Assembly: GCA_009835985.1 (NCBI GenBank)
Contig: VXWI01000036.1
Span: 107,470-171,469 of the forward strand
DNA from: Acidobacteriota bacterium
Lineage (GTDB): Bacteria; Acidobacteriota; Vicinamibacteria; Marinacidobacterales; Marinacidobacteraceae
Length of the DNA: 64,000 nucleotides
Direction of reading: 5' to 3'
Shown here: positions 45,591 to 57,501 of the stretch, one piece after another
Position numbering within the stretch: the first letter of the stretch is position 1
Layout: each line of letters begins with the position of its first letter
Position numbers and translations under genes: made by a program
Notes under the pieces: generated by a model
What the model saw: the letters and a program-made list of their open reading frames with translations, nothing else
The model's database searches: none
What the model was told of the DNA's origin: nothing

Positions 45591-46826
45591 TCAGCGGATC
45601 GGCCCGTCGCCGGGCGATTCCCCGCCGCGGGACCGCTCCCGCTGGGCATCCCGCAGGAGATCGAGCTTGGCGCGGGCGGAGATGTAGTTCGGGTCGATCT
45701 CGATCGCCCGCTCGTATTCCCGCATCGCCCTGTCCTCGTCGCCGAGCTTCAGCAGCGCCTCGCCGAGGAAGAACCGGGCGTCCGCCATCTGCCGGTCACG
45801 GGAAATGGCCTGGCGGAAATAGTCGGCCGCCTGCCGGTACTTGCCCTCGTGGTAGTGCAGCACCCCGAGGTGATAGACCACGTAGGCATCGGAGTTGTCG
45901 TGCCGCGCCGCGAGCCGGAACTGCTCGATCGCCTGGTTCGTTGCTCCCTGGGAGTAGTAGGCGCTCGCGAGGTTGGCGCGGGCCTCGGTGAATTCGGGTT
46001 CGAGGTCGAGCGCCAACTGGTACTGCTCGATCGCGTCGTTCACCCGGCCGCGACGCTTGAAGGCGACTCCGAGGTTGTTCCGGGCGCGGTTGAAGTTGGG
46101 CCGGATCGAGAGCGCCAGTTCGTACATCTCGATCTCCCGGGCCAGCGGGTCGAAGCCTCCCTGGTCGGCGAGCGCTTCCGCGAAGTAGCCGTAGAGGAAG
46201 CCCTGGTTGTTGTAGAAGTTCGAGATGGCCTCGAAGTCGTCGATGATCTTGGCGCCCGCGTACTCGCGCTCCGGATTCGAGGTGAAGTCCACGAAGATCA
46301 GATCGGGGCCGTCCTTGATGCCGCCGGTGATGTGCCCGCTGTTCACGATGACTTCGGCTTCCTTGGTCACCCTCTCGATGGTGGTGACGTCCACGTAGAC
46401 CGCCTCGACGCCGACGGCCCGCGACATCCCGACGAAGAGGTTCGTGTAGGCGAGACAGTTCCCGCGGCCTTCCCGGAAGACGCTCTTGGCGGTCTTGTTG
46501 GAGAGCCAGTCGTACGAGATCGTCCCGCCGGTCTGCTGCCGGATCGCCCGGATGATGGCCCGCATCTTCTCCTTGTCGGTGCGGAGGTTCTCGGTGACCC
46601 GGAACGCGAGTTCGCGGATCTCGTCGTCGATCTCGAAGGGAATCTCGACGCTGGCCAGTACGTCCGGAGTGATCCGGTGGTTAAGGTCCGCGCGGATTTC
46701 TTCCACGGTCCAGGTGCGCTTGGGGGCGGTTCCGCAGCCCACGGCCCAGGGCGCCAGTCCGGCGAGGAGAAGGCCGGCCGCGGCCGGGCGAATTCGGCGG
46801 GGCAACCGGGGTATTGAAGGCGACAT
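45591..46826 (-). CDS. TPR-repeat protein with transglutaminase-like domain, lipoprotein
   Basis: GNCLAYTNLFVGMSRAVGVEAVYVDV then TPR units (NPDNx...NLGVAFKRRGRVNDAIEQYQLALDLEPEF). Confidence 0.8.
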   Translation of the reverse strand: MSPSIPRLPRRIRPAAAGLLLAGLAPWAVGCGTAPKRTWTVEEIRADLNHRITPDVLASVEIPFEIDDEIRELAFRVTENLRTDKEKMRAIIRAIRQQTGGTISYDWLSNKTAKSVFREGRGNCLAYTNLFVGMSRAVGVEAVYVDVTTIERVTKEAEVIVNSGHITGGIKDGPDLIFVDFTSNPEREYAGAKIIDDFEAISNFYNNQGFLYGYFAEALADQGGFDPLAREIEMYELALSIRPNFNRARNNLGVAFKRRGRVNDAIEQYQLALDLEPEFTEARANLASAYYSQGATNQAIEQFRLAARHDNSDAYVVYHLGVLHYHEGKYRQAADYFRQAISRDRQMADARFFLGEALLKLGDEDRAMREYERAIEIDPNYISARAKLDLLRDAQRERSRGGESPGDGPIR

Positions 46827-46966
46827 CGAAATCGAGTATAGCGTGGTCTCCGATGCTTGCGGGAAACCCCCCGCGGACGTATTCTTTCAGGTCAATTTCA
46901 CGGGCTTGCGTGTCGCGTCCGGGGTGGAGCCCCGGCCAGGTGGCCGCTCCAGCTTCAGGAGGCCTC

Positions 46967-48577
46967 ATGCCTGATCGAACGCGGGTTACCCCCCGCTTTT
47001 CCGTCTTTGTGGTGGGTATCGCCGCGCTCGCAATGCTCGCGCTCGCGCTCCCCGCACTGGCCCAGGACAGCCTGAGCCGGGGCGACCGGCGCTGGCTGGA
47101 AGAGGTCGAGCCCATCATGACCGCGCAGGAGCGGCAGGTGTTCGAGAACCTCCCGCGCAACCAGCGCAACCGGTTCAAGGAGCACTTCTGGGCGCGCCGC
47201 AGCCAGAATCCGCACGACCCGGACCGCGCCGAGGACCAGTTCAACAATTGGCGGGAGCAGGCCGACGACCAGTTCGGCCAGCGGGGTCAACGGGGCTCCC
47301 GCACCGACATGGCGCTCGTGATGCTGCTCTTCGGACCGCCGGACAACCGCGAGCGGACCGGAGGCCGCATGTCCTCCGGAGGCGGCGGGCGTCCGCCGGC
47401 CGGCGCCACCGGCGAGAACCCGGTAACCGGCGGTGGCGGAGCTCCCGGCGCTGGTGGAGGTGGCGGCGGCGGCGGCATGGGCGGCCCGGGCGGCGGGATG
47501 AAGTTCACCTACGTCCCCAATCCGGACCGCGGCCTTCCCGACGGACTCGAACTCGAGTTCCGGACCACGAACCTGGGGATGCGGCTCATCCGGAACGACG
47601 AGATCGAAGCCGCCATCGAGCGGTCGCGGGCGCGGCAGATCGTCTGGCCCAGCCAGATCAACTTCACCCTGAACGCTGACGGCGAACTCCCGGACGTCGA
47701 GGACCTCTTCGGCGCCGAGACGCGCGCACTGCTGGACCCGAACAGCCCCGGCAAGACGATCCTGAACGCGCTCCGCGCCGGCGGCGAGCCGGGTACCGGC
47801 ATCGGAATCGACGCCGCCTACTCGTTCTTCCGCTCGAACGTCGGCGATACCTACGTCGCCGCGGTGTTCGAACTCGATACCGACTCCATCACCTGGAACG
47901 GCGACCGGGCCACCCTGTCGGTGTTCTACAACGTGGTGGACGCGCTCGGCACCGTGATCGGCTACGACGAGCGCGCGGTGGAAGTCCAGAAGGGGCCGGC
48001 GGGCGGCCCGACCGTCCTGGAGATGCCGATGCAGATGGCGCCAGGCGCCTACTCGGTCTATGCCGGCATCCTCGATCCCGCCACCCAGACCCACGGGACG
48101 GTCACCAGCCAGATCGAGAGCCCCAACTTCGGGCGCGGCGAACTGATGCTCTCGTCCGTGGCGCGCTTCTCCGATGGTTCCCGCGTCGAGGATTTCACGC
48201 CGGAGCCCGGCAGGGCGCTGCTGGTGGGAGGATTCCACTTCGTCCCCAAGGTCTCCACCGTCTACGCGCCGGGAGATGCGCTGCGCCTGGTGTTCAACGC
48301 CTACGGCTACGACACCAGCGGCGAGCCGAACCTGTCCTGGCAGATCACTTTCACAAAGGACGGCGAGCAGTACCTCCGTTACAACCCGACGGCGTTCAAC
48401 CTCGCCTCCGAGGAACTCTCGATCGCGATCGTGGACGTTCCCCTCGCGAGGCTCTTCCAGGACGGCCGGCGGGAGGACTTCGAAGCCGGTGACTACACCG
48501 CCGAGATCACCGTACGGGACGCGGGCAGCGGGCAGTCGGTGACGGAGACGGTCGAGTTCCAGGTGTCCGGCTCCTGA
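46967..48577 (+). CDS. GWxTD-domain-type protein
   Basis: WLEEVEPIMTAQERQVFENLPRNQRNRFKEHFWARRSQNPHDPDRAEDQFNNWREQADDQF resembles GWxTD N-terminal domain; Gly-rich insert. Confidence 0.7.
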   Translation: MPDRTRVTPRFSVFVVGIAALAMLALALPALAQDSLSRGDRRWLEEVEPIMTAQERQVFENLPRNQRNRFKEHFWARRSQNPHDPDRAEDQFNNWREQADDQFGQRGQRGSRTDMALVMLLFGPPDNRERTGGRMSSGGGGRPPAGATGENPVTGGGGAPGAGGGGGGGGMGGPGGGMKFTYVPNPDRGLPDGLELEFRTTNLGMRLIRNDEIEAAIERSRARQIVWPSQINFTLNADGELPDVEDLFGAETRALLDPNSPGKTILNALRAGGEPGTGIGIDAAYSFFRSNVGDTYVAAVFELDTDSITWNGDRATLSVFYNVVDALGTVIGYDERAVEVQKGPAGGPTVLEMPMQMAPGAYSVYAGILDPATQTHGTVTSQIESPNFGRGELMLSSVARFSDGSRVEDFTPEPGRALLVGGFHFVPKVSTVYAPGDALRLVFNAYGYDTSGEPNLSWQITFTKDGEQYLRYNPTAFNLASEELSIAIVDVPLARLFQDGRREDFEAGDYTAEITVRDAGSGQSVTETVEFQVSGS

Positions 48578-49833
48578 TCCCACGCGCAGCGGCGCCGGGC
48601 CGGGCCTCTGACAGGCCGCCCCGGTGGCGGAGAAGGGTCGCCGCCAGCCTGGCGGCCGCCTCGGCGGTCATCGCCCTGGCGGCCGCCGGGGCCGTCCCGG
48701 TTGCGGGCGGAGACGGTCGCCCGGCCGGCGCGGTTGCCCAGGAGTCCACCTACCAGGCGCTCGAAGTGTTCAACGGCGCCCTGATGCTCATCCGGGACCA
48801 GTATCTGGAACCGGTCGACCCGGCGTTCCTGATGGACGGAGCCGTGCGGGGCATCTTCGAGGCGCTCGACGCCGACAGCGCGTACCTGAGCGCCGGCGAA
48901 CTCGCCCGCTACCGGAGCCGCGGGACGCTGACCGCCGGGGTCGGAGTCGGTCTGCAGAAGCGGTACTACCTGCACGTGGACGACGTCCTGCCGGGCTCGC
49001 CGGCGTCCGAGGCCGGGATCGAGCGCGGCGTCGCGATCACGGCGATCGACGGCCGGAACACCCGCGAGCTACGGATCCCCGTCGCCCTCCTGCTGCTCGC
49101 CGGGGAGCCGGGCACCTCGGTGGAACTGTCGCTCCGCGGCCCCACCGACGCGGAGTCCCGCCCCGTCACGCTGGAGCGCGACGTGCTCGCCGATCCCCCC
49201 GTGGAGCACCGCATGCTGGACGAGGGAATCGGGCTGCTCAGGATCCGGCGGTTCCACGAAGAGACGATGGCCCAGTTGACGGCGGCGATCGACTCGCTCG
49301 CGGGCAGTGGCGCGGACAGCCTGGCGCTCGACCTGCGGGGAAGCCGCGGCACCAATGGCTGCGAGGCCGGGGCCGAGGTCGCCGGCGTCTTCGCGGTAGG
49401 TGAGCCAGCGCGGCTCGTGCAGCGCAATGCCGAAGGTGAGGAGATCACGACGCCACTCGAGGCGCCGGCCGGCGAGCCGCTCTTCGACGGACCGCTGGCG
49501 GTGGCGATCAACCGCGCCACGACATGTCCCGGAGAAGTGCTCGCGGCGATCCTCAAGACCCGCGAGAACGTGGACGTGGTCGGGCGGCGCACGGCGGGCC
49601 GCACCGGGCGGCCGGAACTCATCGAGCTGCCGGAGGGGGACGCGATCCTGCTCTCTACCGCGCACATCCGGGGACCGGACGGCGAGGACATCCTCGGAGT
49701 CGGGGTGACCCCCAGCCTGCGTCCGGCCGACCTCGAGGTCGAGCCCGTGGAGCTCGACGACGACGATCCGGAGCTGGACCTGGCGACCCGGGCGCTGCAG
49801 CGGCGCCGGGCGGCGGCGAACGACCCCGGCTGA
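48574..49833 (+). CDS. S41-family C-terminal processing peptidase-like (start uncertain; first canonical start is GTG 48766)
   Basis: YQALEVFNGALMLIRDQYLEPVDPAFLMDGAVRGIFEALDADSAYLS; PDZ; S41-like core IGLLRIRRFHEETMAQLTAAIDSLAGSGADSLALDLRGSRGT. Confidence 0.75.
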   Translation: MIPRAAAPGRASDRPPRWRRRVAASLAAASAVIALAAAGAVPVAGGDGRPAGAVAQESTYQALEVFNGALMLIRDQYLEPVDPAFLMDGAVRGIFEALDADSAYLSAGELARYRSRGTLTAGVGVGLQKRYYLHVDDVLPGSPASEAGIERGVAITAIDGRNTRELRIPVALLLLAGEPGTSVELSLRGPTDAESRPVTLERDVLADPPVEHRMLDEGIGLLRIRRFHEETMAQLTAAIDSLAGSGADSLALDLRGSRGTNGCEAGAEVAGVFAVGEPARLVQRNAEGEEITTPLEAPAGEPLFDGPLAVAINRATTCPGEVLAAILKTRENVDVVGRRTAGRTGRPELIELPEGDAILLSTAHIRGPDGEDILGVGVTPSLRPADLEVEPVELDDDDPELDLATRALQRRRAAANDPG

Positions 49834-49864
49834 TCCGTCGGAGCGCGACGCGGAGGCAGGAACC

Positions 49865-50923
49865 ATGTCCCGGCCGGGCCGGTGGCTGGTTCCCGTGCTG
49901 CTTGGTGGCCTGGCCGCCGGGGCTCTCGGGCTGCTGGGCTACCGGTTCTTCTACCTGAAACCGCTCGACGAGGCGCTCGAGCGTCCGTACGCCGCGCATC
50001 GGGGCACCGTCCTCTTCCGGGTGGGGCGGGGATCGAACGCAGAGACGATCGCGAACCGCCTCGAGGCCTCCGGAATCGTCGTGGACCGCCGCGTCTTCCT
50101 TCGCGGGGTCGCCCGGGCGGAGTCGGGAGCCCGCCTGCAGGCCGGCCTGTACCGCTTCGAGGGCGCCCTCACCCCGATCGAAGTCATCGCCAGGATCGTG
50201 GATGGCGAGGTGGCGACCCTGCCGGTCACCATTCCCGAGGGCCTCGACCGCCAAGGGACGGCGGCCGTCCTCGCCGGACAGGGCGCCGGGAACCCGGACG
50301 CGCTCCTCGCCGTTTTCTCGGACCCGGCGTCGGCCCGGCGCCTGATCGGCGATCTGGACCCCGAGGCGAGGGATCTCGAGGGCTATCTCTTTCCGAGCAC
50401 CTACCGGCTGCCGCCAGAGGCCGGCCCGGAGCGGGTGACCGCGGTGCTCGCGGGACAGTTCCGGGCGCTCTGGACCGAGCGGCGCCGCGCCCGGGCGGAG
50501 GAACTCGGCCGCTCGCTGCGCGAGATCGCCACCCTGGCCTCCATCGTGGAGAAGGAGACCGGAAGCCCGGACGAGCGCGCCCTCATCGCCTCGGTCTTCT
50601 GGAACCGGCTCGAGCGCGGGATGCCGCTCCAGTCCGATCCGACCGTCCTGTTCGCGATGCGGCAGGCGGGCGACACCGGGAACAACATCCGGAGGCGGGA
50701 CCTCGACATCGATTCGCCCTACAACACCTACCGGGTGGGCGGGATTCCCCCGGGACCCATTGCCTCGTTCGGGATCGCCGCGCTCGACGCGGTGCTCTTT
50801 CCGGCGGAGACCGATTTCCTCTACTTCGTCTCGCGAAACGACGGCACCCACGAGTTCAACCGGTCGCTCCGGGAGCACAACCGCGCCGTGCGGCGGTGGC
50901 AGGTGGAGTACTTCCGGCGGTAG
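49865..50923 (+). CDS. mltG: endolytic murein transglycosylase MltG
   Basis: TIPEGLDRQGTAAVL; LEGYLFPSTYRLP; ATLASIVEKETGSPDERALIASVFWNRLERGMPLQSDPTVLFA; SPYNTYRVGGIPPGPIASFG. Confidence 0.95.
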   Translation: MSRPGRWLVPVLLGGLAAGALGLLGYRFFYLKPLDEALERPYAAHRGTVLFRVGRGSNAETIANRLEASGIVVDRRVFLRGVARAESGARLQAGLYRFEGALTPIEVIARIVDGEVATLPVTIPEGLDRQGTAAVLAGQGAGNPDALLAVFSDPASARRLIGDLDPEARDLEGYLFPSTYRLPPEAGPERVTAVLAGQFRALWTERRRARAEELGRSLREIATLASIVEKETGSPDERALIASVFWNRLERGMPLQSDPTVLFAMRQAGDTGNNIRRRDLDIDSPYNTYRVGGIPPGPIASFGIAALDAVLFPAETDFLYFVSRNDGTHEFNRSLREHNRAVRRWQVEYFRR

Positions 50924-50961
50924 CTGTCGCGCGGGTCGGCCAACGGGCGCGATGGCGCCTC

Positions 50962-51131
50962 GGAGCGCCGGCCTCCGGCCGGCGTCGCGCGGGAGCGCGA
51001 AACACGCGCTGATGGCGCCGCGCCATGGAAACGTGAGAGCCGCAGGCCGCTCATTGGGGCTGGGCGGTTTCGCCTCGCTCCGCGCCCCCACCGGGAGAAC
51101 TGGGGCGATGCCGGCCGGAGGCCGGCGCTCC
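50962..51131. repeat. perfect 22-bp inverted repeat pair with palindromic cores; third identical copy at 23381-23402
   Basis: GGAGCGCCGGCCTCCGGCCGGC at 50962-50983 and its exact reverse complement at 51110-51131; same 22-mer at 23381-23402. Confidence 0.8.
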
Positions 51132-51157
51132 GAGCCGGTCCGAAGGCCCGCGCTCCC

Positions 51158-52330
51158 CTACCGCTCGAACAACGCGGCCACGCCCATGCCGCCGCTGACG
51201 CAGAGGGTCGCGATTCCGTAGCGCGCGTCGCGGCGCTTCATCTCGTGGAGCAGGGTGACCACGATGCGAGCGCCGGTGGCCCCGATGGGATGGCCGAGGG
51301 CGATGGCGCCGCCGTTCACGTTCAGCCGCTCCGGATCGAGATCGAGGTCGCGGGCGCAGGCGAGCACCTGCGGCGCGAACGCCTCGTTCAGTTCCACGAG
51401 GGCGACGTCTTCGAGGCTCAGTCCCGTCCTTGCCAGCAGGTCGCGTACCGCGGGGACGGGCCCGATCCCCATCACGCGGGGGTCCACGCCAGCGGTCGCG
51501 TAGCCGGCGAGTCGGGCCATCGGCTCGACCCCGAGTTCGGACGCCCGGTCGGACGAAAGCACCAGCACCGCGGCGCCGCCGTCGGTGATGCCCGACGAGT
51601 TTCCGGCGTGCACCACACCGTCTTTGCGAAACACGGGCTTGAGCTTCGCGAGCGATTCCGGCGTCACCCCGTCCCGGGCATGTTCGTCCCGCGCGACTTC
51701 CACTTCGCCCTTCCGCGTCACCACGGCGACCGGCGCGATTTCCCGGTCGAAGTGGCCCGCCGCCCGCGCCGCCTCGGCGCGGTTCTGGCTGGTGGCCGCG
51801 TACGCGTCGCACTCGGCGCGGGACAACCCGTACTGGTCGGCGAGCGTCTCTGCGGTCTCCCCCATGAGCTGATCGGCCAGCGGGCAATGGAAGCCGTCGC
51901 GGTACATCCCGTCGTCGAGCGGGCCGTCGCCGAAGCGCTGTCCCCAGCGCGCCGAGGGGAGCAGGAACGGCGTGTTGCTCATGCTCTCGGCGCCGCCGGC
52001 GAGCACCGCCCGCGCGTCTCCGAGGCGGATGTCGGCGGCCGCGTCCAGGATCGCCCTGAGACCCGAGGCGCACGCCTGGTTCACGGTGCGCGCCGGCACC
52101 CGATCCGCGAGTCCGGCGCGCCGCCCGACCTGGCGCGCGGGGTTCGGGCCGACTCCGGCCTGGCGGGCGTTCCCGAAGACGACCTGGTCCACCGCCTCGG
52201 ACGGCATCGCCGCGGCGCCGAGGGCGCTCCGGGCGGCGGCGGCGCCGAGCTCGGGAGCGGTCAGCGAGGCGAGCGCTCCGCCAAACCGACCGATGGGCGT
52301 GCGGCGCGCCCCCGCGAGGACTATGTCCAT
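51158..52330 (-). CDS. acetyl-CoA acetyltransferase (thiolase)
   Basis: [90 protein letters not shown]. Confidence 0.95.
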   Translation of the reverse strand: MDIVLAGARRTPIGRFGGALASLTAPELGAAAARSALGAAAMPSEAVDQVVFGNARQAGVGPNPARQVGRRAGLADRVPARTVNQACASGLRAILDAAADIRLGDARAVLAGGAESMSNTPFLLPSARWGQRFGDGPLDDGMYRDGFHCPLADQLMGETAETLADQYGLSRAECDAYAATSQNRAEAARAAGHFDREIAPVAVVTRKGEVEVARDEHARDGVTPESLAKLKPVFRKDGVVHAGNSSGITDGGAAVLVLSSDRASELGVEPMARLAGYATAGVDPRVMGIGPVPAVRDLLARTGLSLEDVALVELNEAFAPQVLACARDLDLDPERLNVNGGAIALGHPIGATGARIVVTLLHEMKRRDARYGIATLCVSGGMGVAALFER

Positions 52331-52332
52331 CA

Positions 52333-53739
<1,407 letters not shown>

Positions 53740-53756
53740 GTCTTGGTCTGCGATTG

Positions 53757-55406
53757 TCAGGTTCTCTTCCAATCGAATTCCGGGCGTTCGGGTCTGCCGT
53801 AGGTGGTCAGGGCGCCGCGCTCCCCGATCGCGTTCGGGCGCTGGAAGATCCAGTTCTGCCAGGCCGAGAGGCGGCCGAAGATCCGGGTCTCCATGGTCTC
53901 GGGACCGGCGAACCGCAACGACGCCTCCATCCCGGTGAGCGCGTCCGGCGAGAACCCGACCCGTTCCTCGATCGCCACCCGGAGCTCGTCCTCCCAGTCG
54001 AGGTCGTCGGGAGCGAAGGTGGCGAGGCCGAGTCTTTCCGCCTCCGCGGCAGCGATGGCCCGCAAGCCAAGCCCCTTGGCGCCGTCGGGATTTCCGAAAA
54101 AGCGGGTCGCGAGCCGCGAGAGGCCGTTCGCCATCACGTAGTCGCCGTAGTTCAACTCGGTCAGCTCCACCCCGGCGGGGCGGTCCGGATCGTCGCAGAG
54201 GTAGGACCGGTCCGCCGCGAGGAGCAACTCGGCCAGCGTCCCCGCGAACCGCTCCCCGGCCTCCGCAACCGCAAAGAAGCTCCGCGCCGTCTGGTCGAGC
54301 CGGCGGAACGTCTGCCCGACGCGGAATCGGGTCTGGGAGGCGAGCCAGACCAGGCCGCACCGGAGGAGGCGCTCGTCCGCCTCCTTGACGGCATCGGGAT
54401 CCCCCGCGGTCCGCAACACCACCACCCCGAGTTCCGGCTCGTTGAAGCGCAGCCGGCAAAGCGCGTCGTCGAGTTCCCGCGCCATCCGCAGGTGCCACAG
54501 CGACGCCCCCGCCGCCGCAAGCGCCGCCTGGTCCTCTGGAAACGGGTCCTTGGGGGCGTGCACGATCACCGTCGCCGTCCGTTCGCTCCGGTCGAGGCGC
54601 AGCTCGACGTGGCGATACCGGACGGCGTCGGGACTTTCCTCCGGTTCCAGGGGATCGAGGACGATTCCGCGCTTCTCGCGGCCGGCGGTACCCGGGGAAG
54701 GGGCGGCGAGCGCCGCCGCCCGTTCCCGGATCCGGTCCTCGAAACGGCTCCGCGGGGCGAGGCCGTCCACGAGGCCCCACTCGAGCGCCCGGCGGCCGCG
54801 AATTCCCTCAGCCAGGGTGGAGAACGCGTCCGCGCGGTCCCTCCGTACCCCGCGCTTGTCGATGACTCGCGTCAGCCCGCCCGTTCCCGGGAGCACGCCC
54901 AGCAGCGGCACTTCCGGAAGCGAGACGGCCGAGCTGCCGTCGTCCACCAGCAGGATCTCGTCGCAGGCGAGCGCGAGTTCGTAGCCGCCGCCGGCGCAGG
55001 TGCCGGAAAGCGCCGCCAGGTACTTCTGGTCGCTTCCCAGGCTCGCCTCCTCGATGTGGAGCCGCGTCTCGTTCGTGTACTTGCAGAAGTTCACCTTGAA
55101 CCCGTGGGAGGAGCCGGCCAGCATGAAGATGTTGGCGCCCGACGAGAAGACGCGGTCGAGGGCGCTCCGGATCACCACCGCTCCCACCCAGGGGTGCTCG
55201 AACCGCAGCCGTTCCACGGCGTCCGCGAGTTCGATGTCCACCCCCAGGTCGTAGCTGTTCAGCTTGAGGGCGTACCCCGGCCGGATGCCGCCTGCCTCTT
55301 CGACCTGGAGCGTCAGGGTGGCGATCTCCCCGTCGACGTCCAGGTTCCAGTGGTGGTAGCGCGACGGATGGGTCTCGAAGCGGATGGGGGGAGGAGCAGA
55401 ACTCAT
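53757..55406 (-). CDS. boxC: benzoyl-CoA-dihydrodiol lyase BoxC
   Basis: IRFETHPSRYHHWNLDVDGEIATLTLQV...GTCAGGGYELALACDEILLVDDGSSAVSLPEVPLLGVLPGTGGLTRV...TTYGRPERPEFDWKRT. Confidence 0.93.
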   Translation of the reverse strand: MSSAPPPIRFETHPSRYHHWNLDVDGEIATLTLQVEEAGGIRPGYALKLNSYDLGVDIELADAVERLRFEHPWVGAVVIRSALDRVFSSGANIFMLAGSSHGFKVNFCKYTNETRLHIEEASLGSDQKYLAALSGTCAGGGYELALACDEILLVDDGSSAVSLPEVPLLGVLPGTGGLTRVIDKRGVRRDRADAFSTLAEGIRGRRALEWGLVDGLAPRSRFEDRIRERAAALAAPSPGTAGREKRGIVLDPLEPEESPDAVRYRHVELRLDRSERTATVIVHAPKDPFPEDQAALAAAGASLWHLRMARELDDALCRLRFNEPELGVVVLRTAGDPDAVKEADERLLRCGLVWLASQTRFRVGQTFRRLDQTARSFFAVAEAGERFAGTLAELLLAADRSYLCDDPDRPAGVELTELNYGDYVMANGLSRLATRFFGNPDGAKGLGLRAIAAAEAERLGLATFAPDDLDWEDELRVAIEERVGFSPDALTGMEASLRFAGPETMETRIFGRLSAWQNWIFQRPNAIGERGALTTYGRPERPEFDWKRT

Positions 55407-55482
55407 GGAGTGGTTTCGCAGAAGGGACTTCCGGCATTATCGCGCCCGGACGAGCCGGCGGGCGCCGGACTACGCTTCCCGA

Positions 55483-57501
55483 ATGCGCCCTTCCGCGATC
55501 CGGCTCGCCGCGCTGGCCGGGATCGCCGTGCCGCTGCTTCTCCTACCGGGGGCGGGCGCGACGAGCCAGCCGCCGCAGCCCGCACAGCTCGTCGAGCCGG
55601 ACCAGGCGCTCGCACTCGAGACGGCGCTCGGCCTTCCCCAGGCGCTCGGCTTCGGCGTATCGGCGGACGGTCGCCGGGTCGTTCTCGCGGCGGCGACCCG
55701 GAATCGTTCCACCCTGTTCCTGACCGCCGCGGGCGCCCGGCCGGGAAGGCTTACCGAGGGGCGCCGCTGGGACTCGGCGCCGCGGTTCGTGGGGGACACC
55801 ATGTCGGTCGTCTTCGTCTCCGGACGGCGGCCGCGGGGCGACGAGGAGGAAACCGGCCGCCTCTTCCGGCTGGAGCTGTGGGGCGAGCCGGAACCCCTCA
55901 CCGCACCGGATCTCGAGGCGCGGAGCCCCGCCGTGGACCCGGTCGGGCAGCGCGTCGCCTTCCTTGGCAGGCGGATCCTCGTGGACGAGCCGGACCCCGA
56001 GCCCGGCGCCGGGTGGGACATCTGGCTGGTATCCACCGGCGGCGGCGATCCGGAGCGGCTCACGCAGCACCCGGGCGACGAGGGGCCGCCGGTCTGGTCG
56101 CCGGACGCGACCCGCATCGCCTACAGCTTCGCGTCGGGCGCCGGGCGCGACCTGGCGGTCCTGGCCCTCGGCGAGGGAAGCGCACCTCTCGTACTGACGG
56201 CCGGGAGCGGCCGTGTGGTCCGGGGGCTTCCCGACTGGACCCCCGATGGCGGCGGACTCACCTGGGCGAGCGGCGCTTCCTGTGACCCGGAGTGTCCGGA
56301 CGGCGGGTTCGACGCCGTTCATTTCGTGCGCGCGGACGGCAGCGGCGAACCGTATGCGCTGCTCGCGGGCGAACGTGACCTCGCCGAGCCCCGGTTTCGC
56401 CCTGCGGGAAGCGCACCGGACGAACTCGAGATCGCGTGGATCGAGGCCGACCGGGGCAGCCGGCGCATCCACCGGTCGCGGCTCGGGCGCGACGAGCGAG
56501 GACGCTGGACCCCCGCGGGCCGGGCCCGGATCGTCACCCGCGGCGCCGGGGTGGCGCGCGGCCTCCGCTGGAGCCGGGACGGAATGAGGCTGTTCGCGTT
56601 GCACGAGGCGCCCGTGTTCCCGCGCGACGTGTGGTCCTATCCGGTCACCGGGGGACGCGAGCGGATCACGGACACCCTGTTCGCCGACATCGACGTCCGC
56701 CGCTTCTCGCGGCCGGAAGGGATCGAGCTGGAACGGGACGGCGCCACGGTCCGCGCCTTCCTCTACCGGCCGGCATCGCCGCCCGAGAGCGCGCCGGCGC
56801 CCCTGCTCGTGCATGTCCGGGGGAAAGCCGGGGATGCCTGGAGGAACGGTTTCGACCCCATCGTGCAGTTGTTTACCGCGCAGGGATACGCGGTCCTCGC
56901 GCCCAATGTGCGGGGAACGGACGGGCGCGGGGCCGCGTTCGCCGCGCTCAACGACGCGGACTGGGGAGGCGCCGATCTCGAGGACCTGGTCGCGCTCACG
57001 CGCGCCGCCCGGGAACTGCCTGGCGTTTCTCCGGACGGGGCCTGCATCTTCGGGGTGGAGTACGGCGGTTTCCTCACCCTCGCGGCCCTTGCCCGGCACC
57101 CGGACCTCTTCGCGTGCGGTGTGGAGGCCATGGGGTTCGCGGACCCGCGCACCCTGAACCGGTCCCTCGACCCGGAGCGGCGGGCCTTCGTGGAACGCGA
57201 ACTCGGGCCGGTGCGCGGGAATCTCGAGAACTACCGGCGCCTGTCGCTGAACGGGGGAGCGGGTCCCATCCGGGCGCCGCTCCTGTCGTTCCACGGCGAG
57301 GAGGTGCCGGAGGCGCCGCTCGCAGCGAAGAGCGACTTCCTCGCCGAACTGCGGTCCAGGGCCGACTATCCCCTCGTGGAGCTGTACTTCCGCGGAGACA
57401 CCGGCCGGTCCATCTTCCGTTGGGAGACCGACCGGGGTGCGAACTACGCCTTCTTCCAGAAAGTGCTGGAGTTCCTCTCCGTCCACCTCCAGGTGAACTG
57501 A
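55483..57501 (+). CDS. S9 prolyl-oligopeptidase-family serine peptidase (secreted)
   Basis: TolB/DPP-like propeller (DEGPPVWSPDATRIAY) then hydrolase domain YAVLAPNVRGTDGRGAAFAALNDADWGGADLEDL...CIFGVEYGGFLTL. Confidence 0.85.
   Translation: MRPSAIRLAALAGIAVPLLLLPGAGATSQPPQPAQLVEPDQALALETALGLPQALGFGVSADGRRVVLAAATRNRSTLFLTAAGARPGRLTEGRRWDSAPRFVGDTMSVVFVSGRRPRGDEEETGRLFRLELWGEPEPLTAPDLEARSPAVDPVGQRVAFLGRRILVDEPDPEPGAGWDIWLVSTGGGDPERLTQHPGDEGPPVWSPDATRIAYSFASGAGRDLAVLALGEGSAPLVLTAGSGRVVRGLPDWTPDGGGLTWASGASCDPECPDGGFDAVHFVRADGSGEPYALLAGERDLAEPRFRPAGSAPDELEIAWIEADRGSRRIHRSRLGRDERGRWTPAGRARIVTRGAGVARGLRWSRDGMRLFALHEAPVFPRDVWSYPVTGGRERITDTLFADIDVRRFSRPEGIELERDGATVRAFLYRPASPPESAPAPLLVHVRGKAGDAWRNGFDPIVQLFTAQGYAVLAPNVRGTDGRGAAFAALNDADWGGADLEDLVALTRAARELPGVSPDGACIFGVEYGGFLTLAALARHPDLFACGVEAMGFADPRTLNRSLDPERRAFVERELGPVRGNLENYRRLSLNGGAGPIRAPLLSFHGEEVPEAPLAAKSDFLAELRSRADYPLVELYFRGDTGRSIFRWETDRGANYAFFQKVLEFLSVHLQVN

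Noticed and set aside
47440-47500. Gly-codon-rich tract in the GWxTD gene as a microsatellite/phase-variation tract
   Set aside because: Imperfect GGC/GGT/GGA codons encoding a Gly linker, not a uniform repeat.
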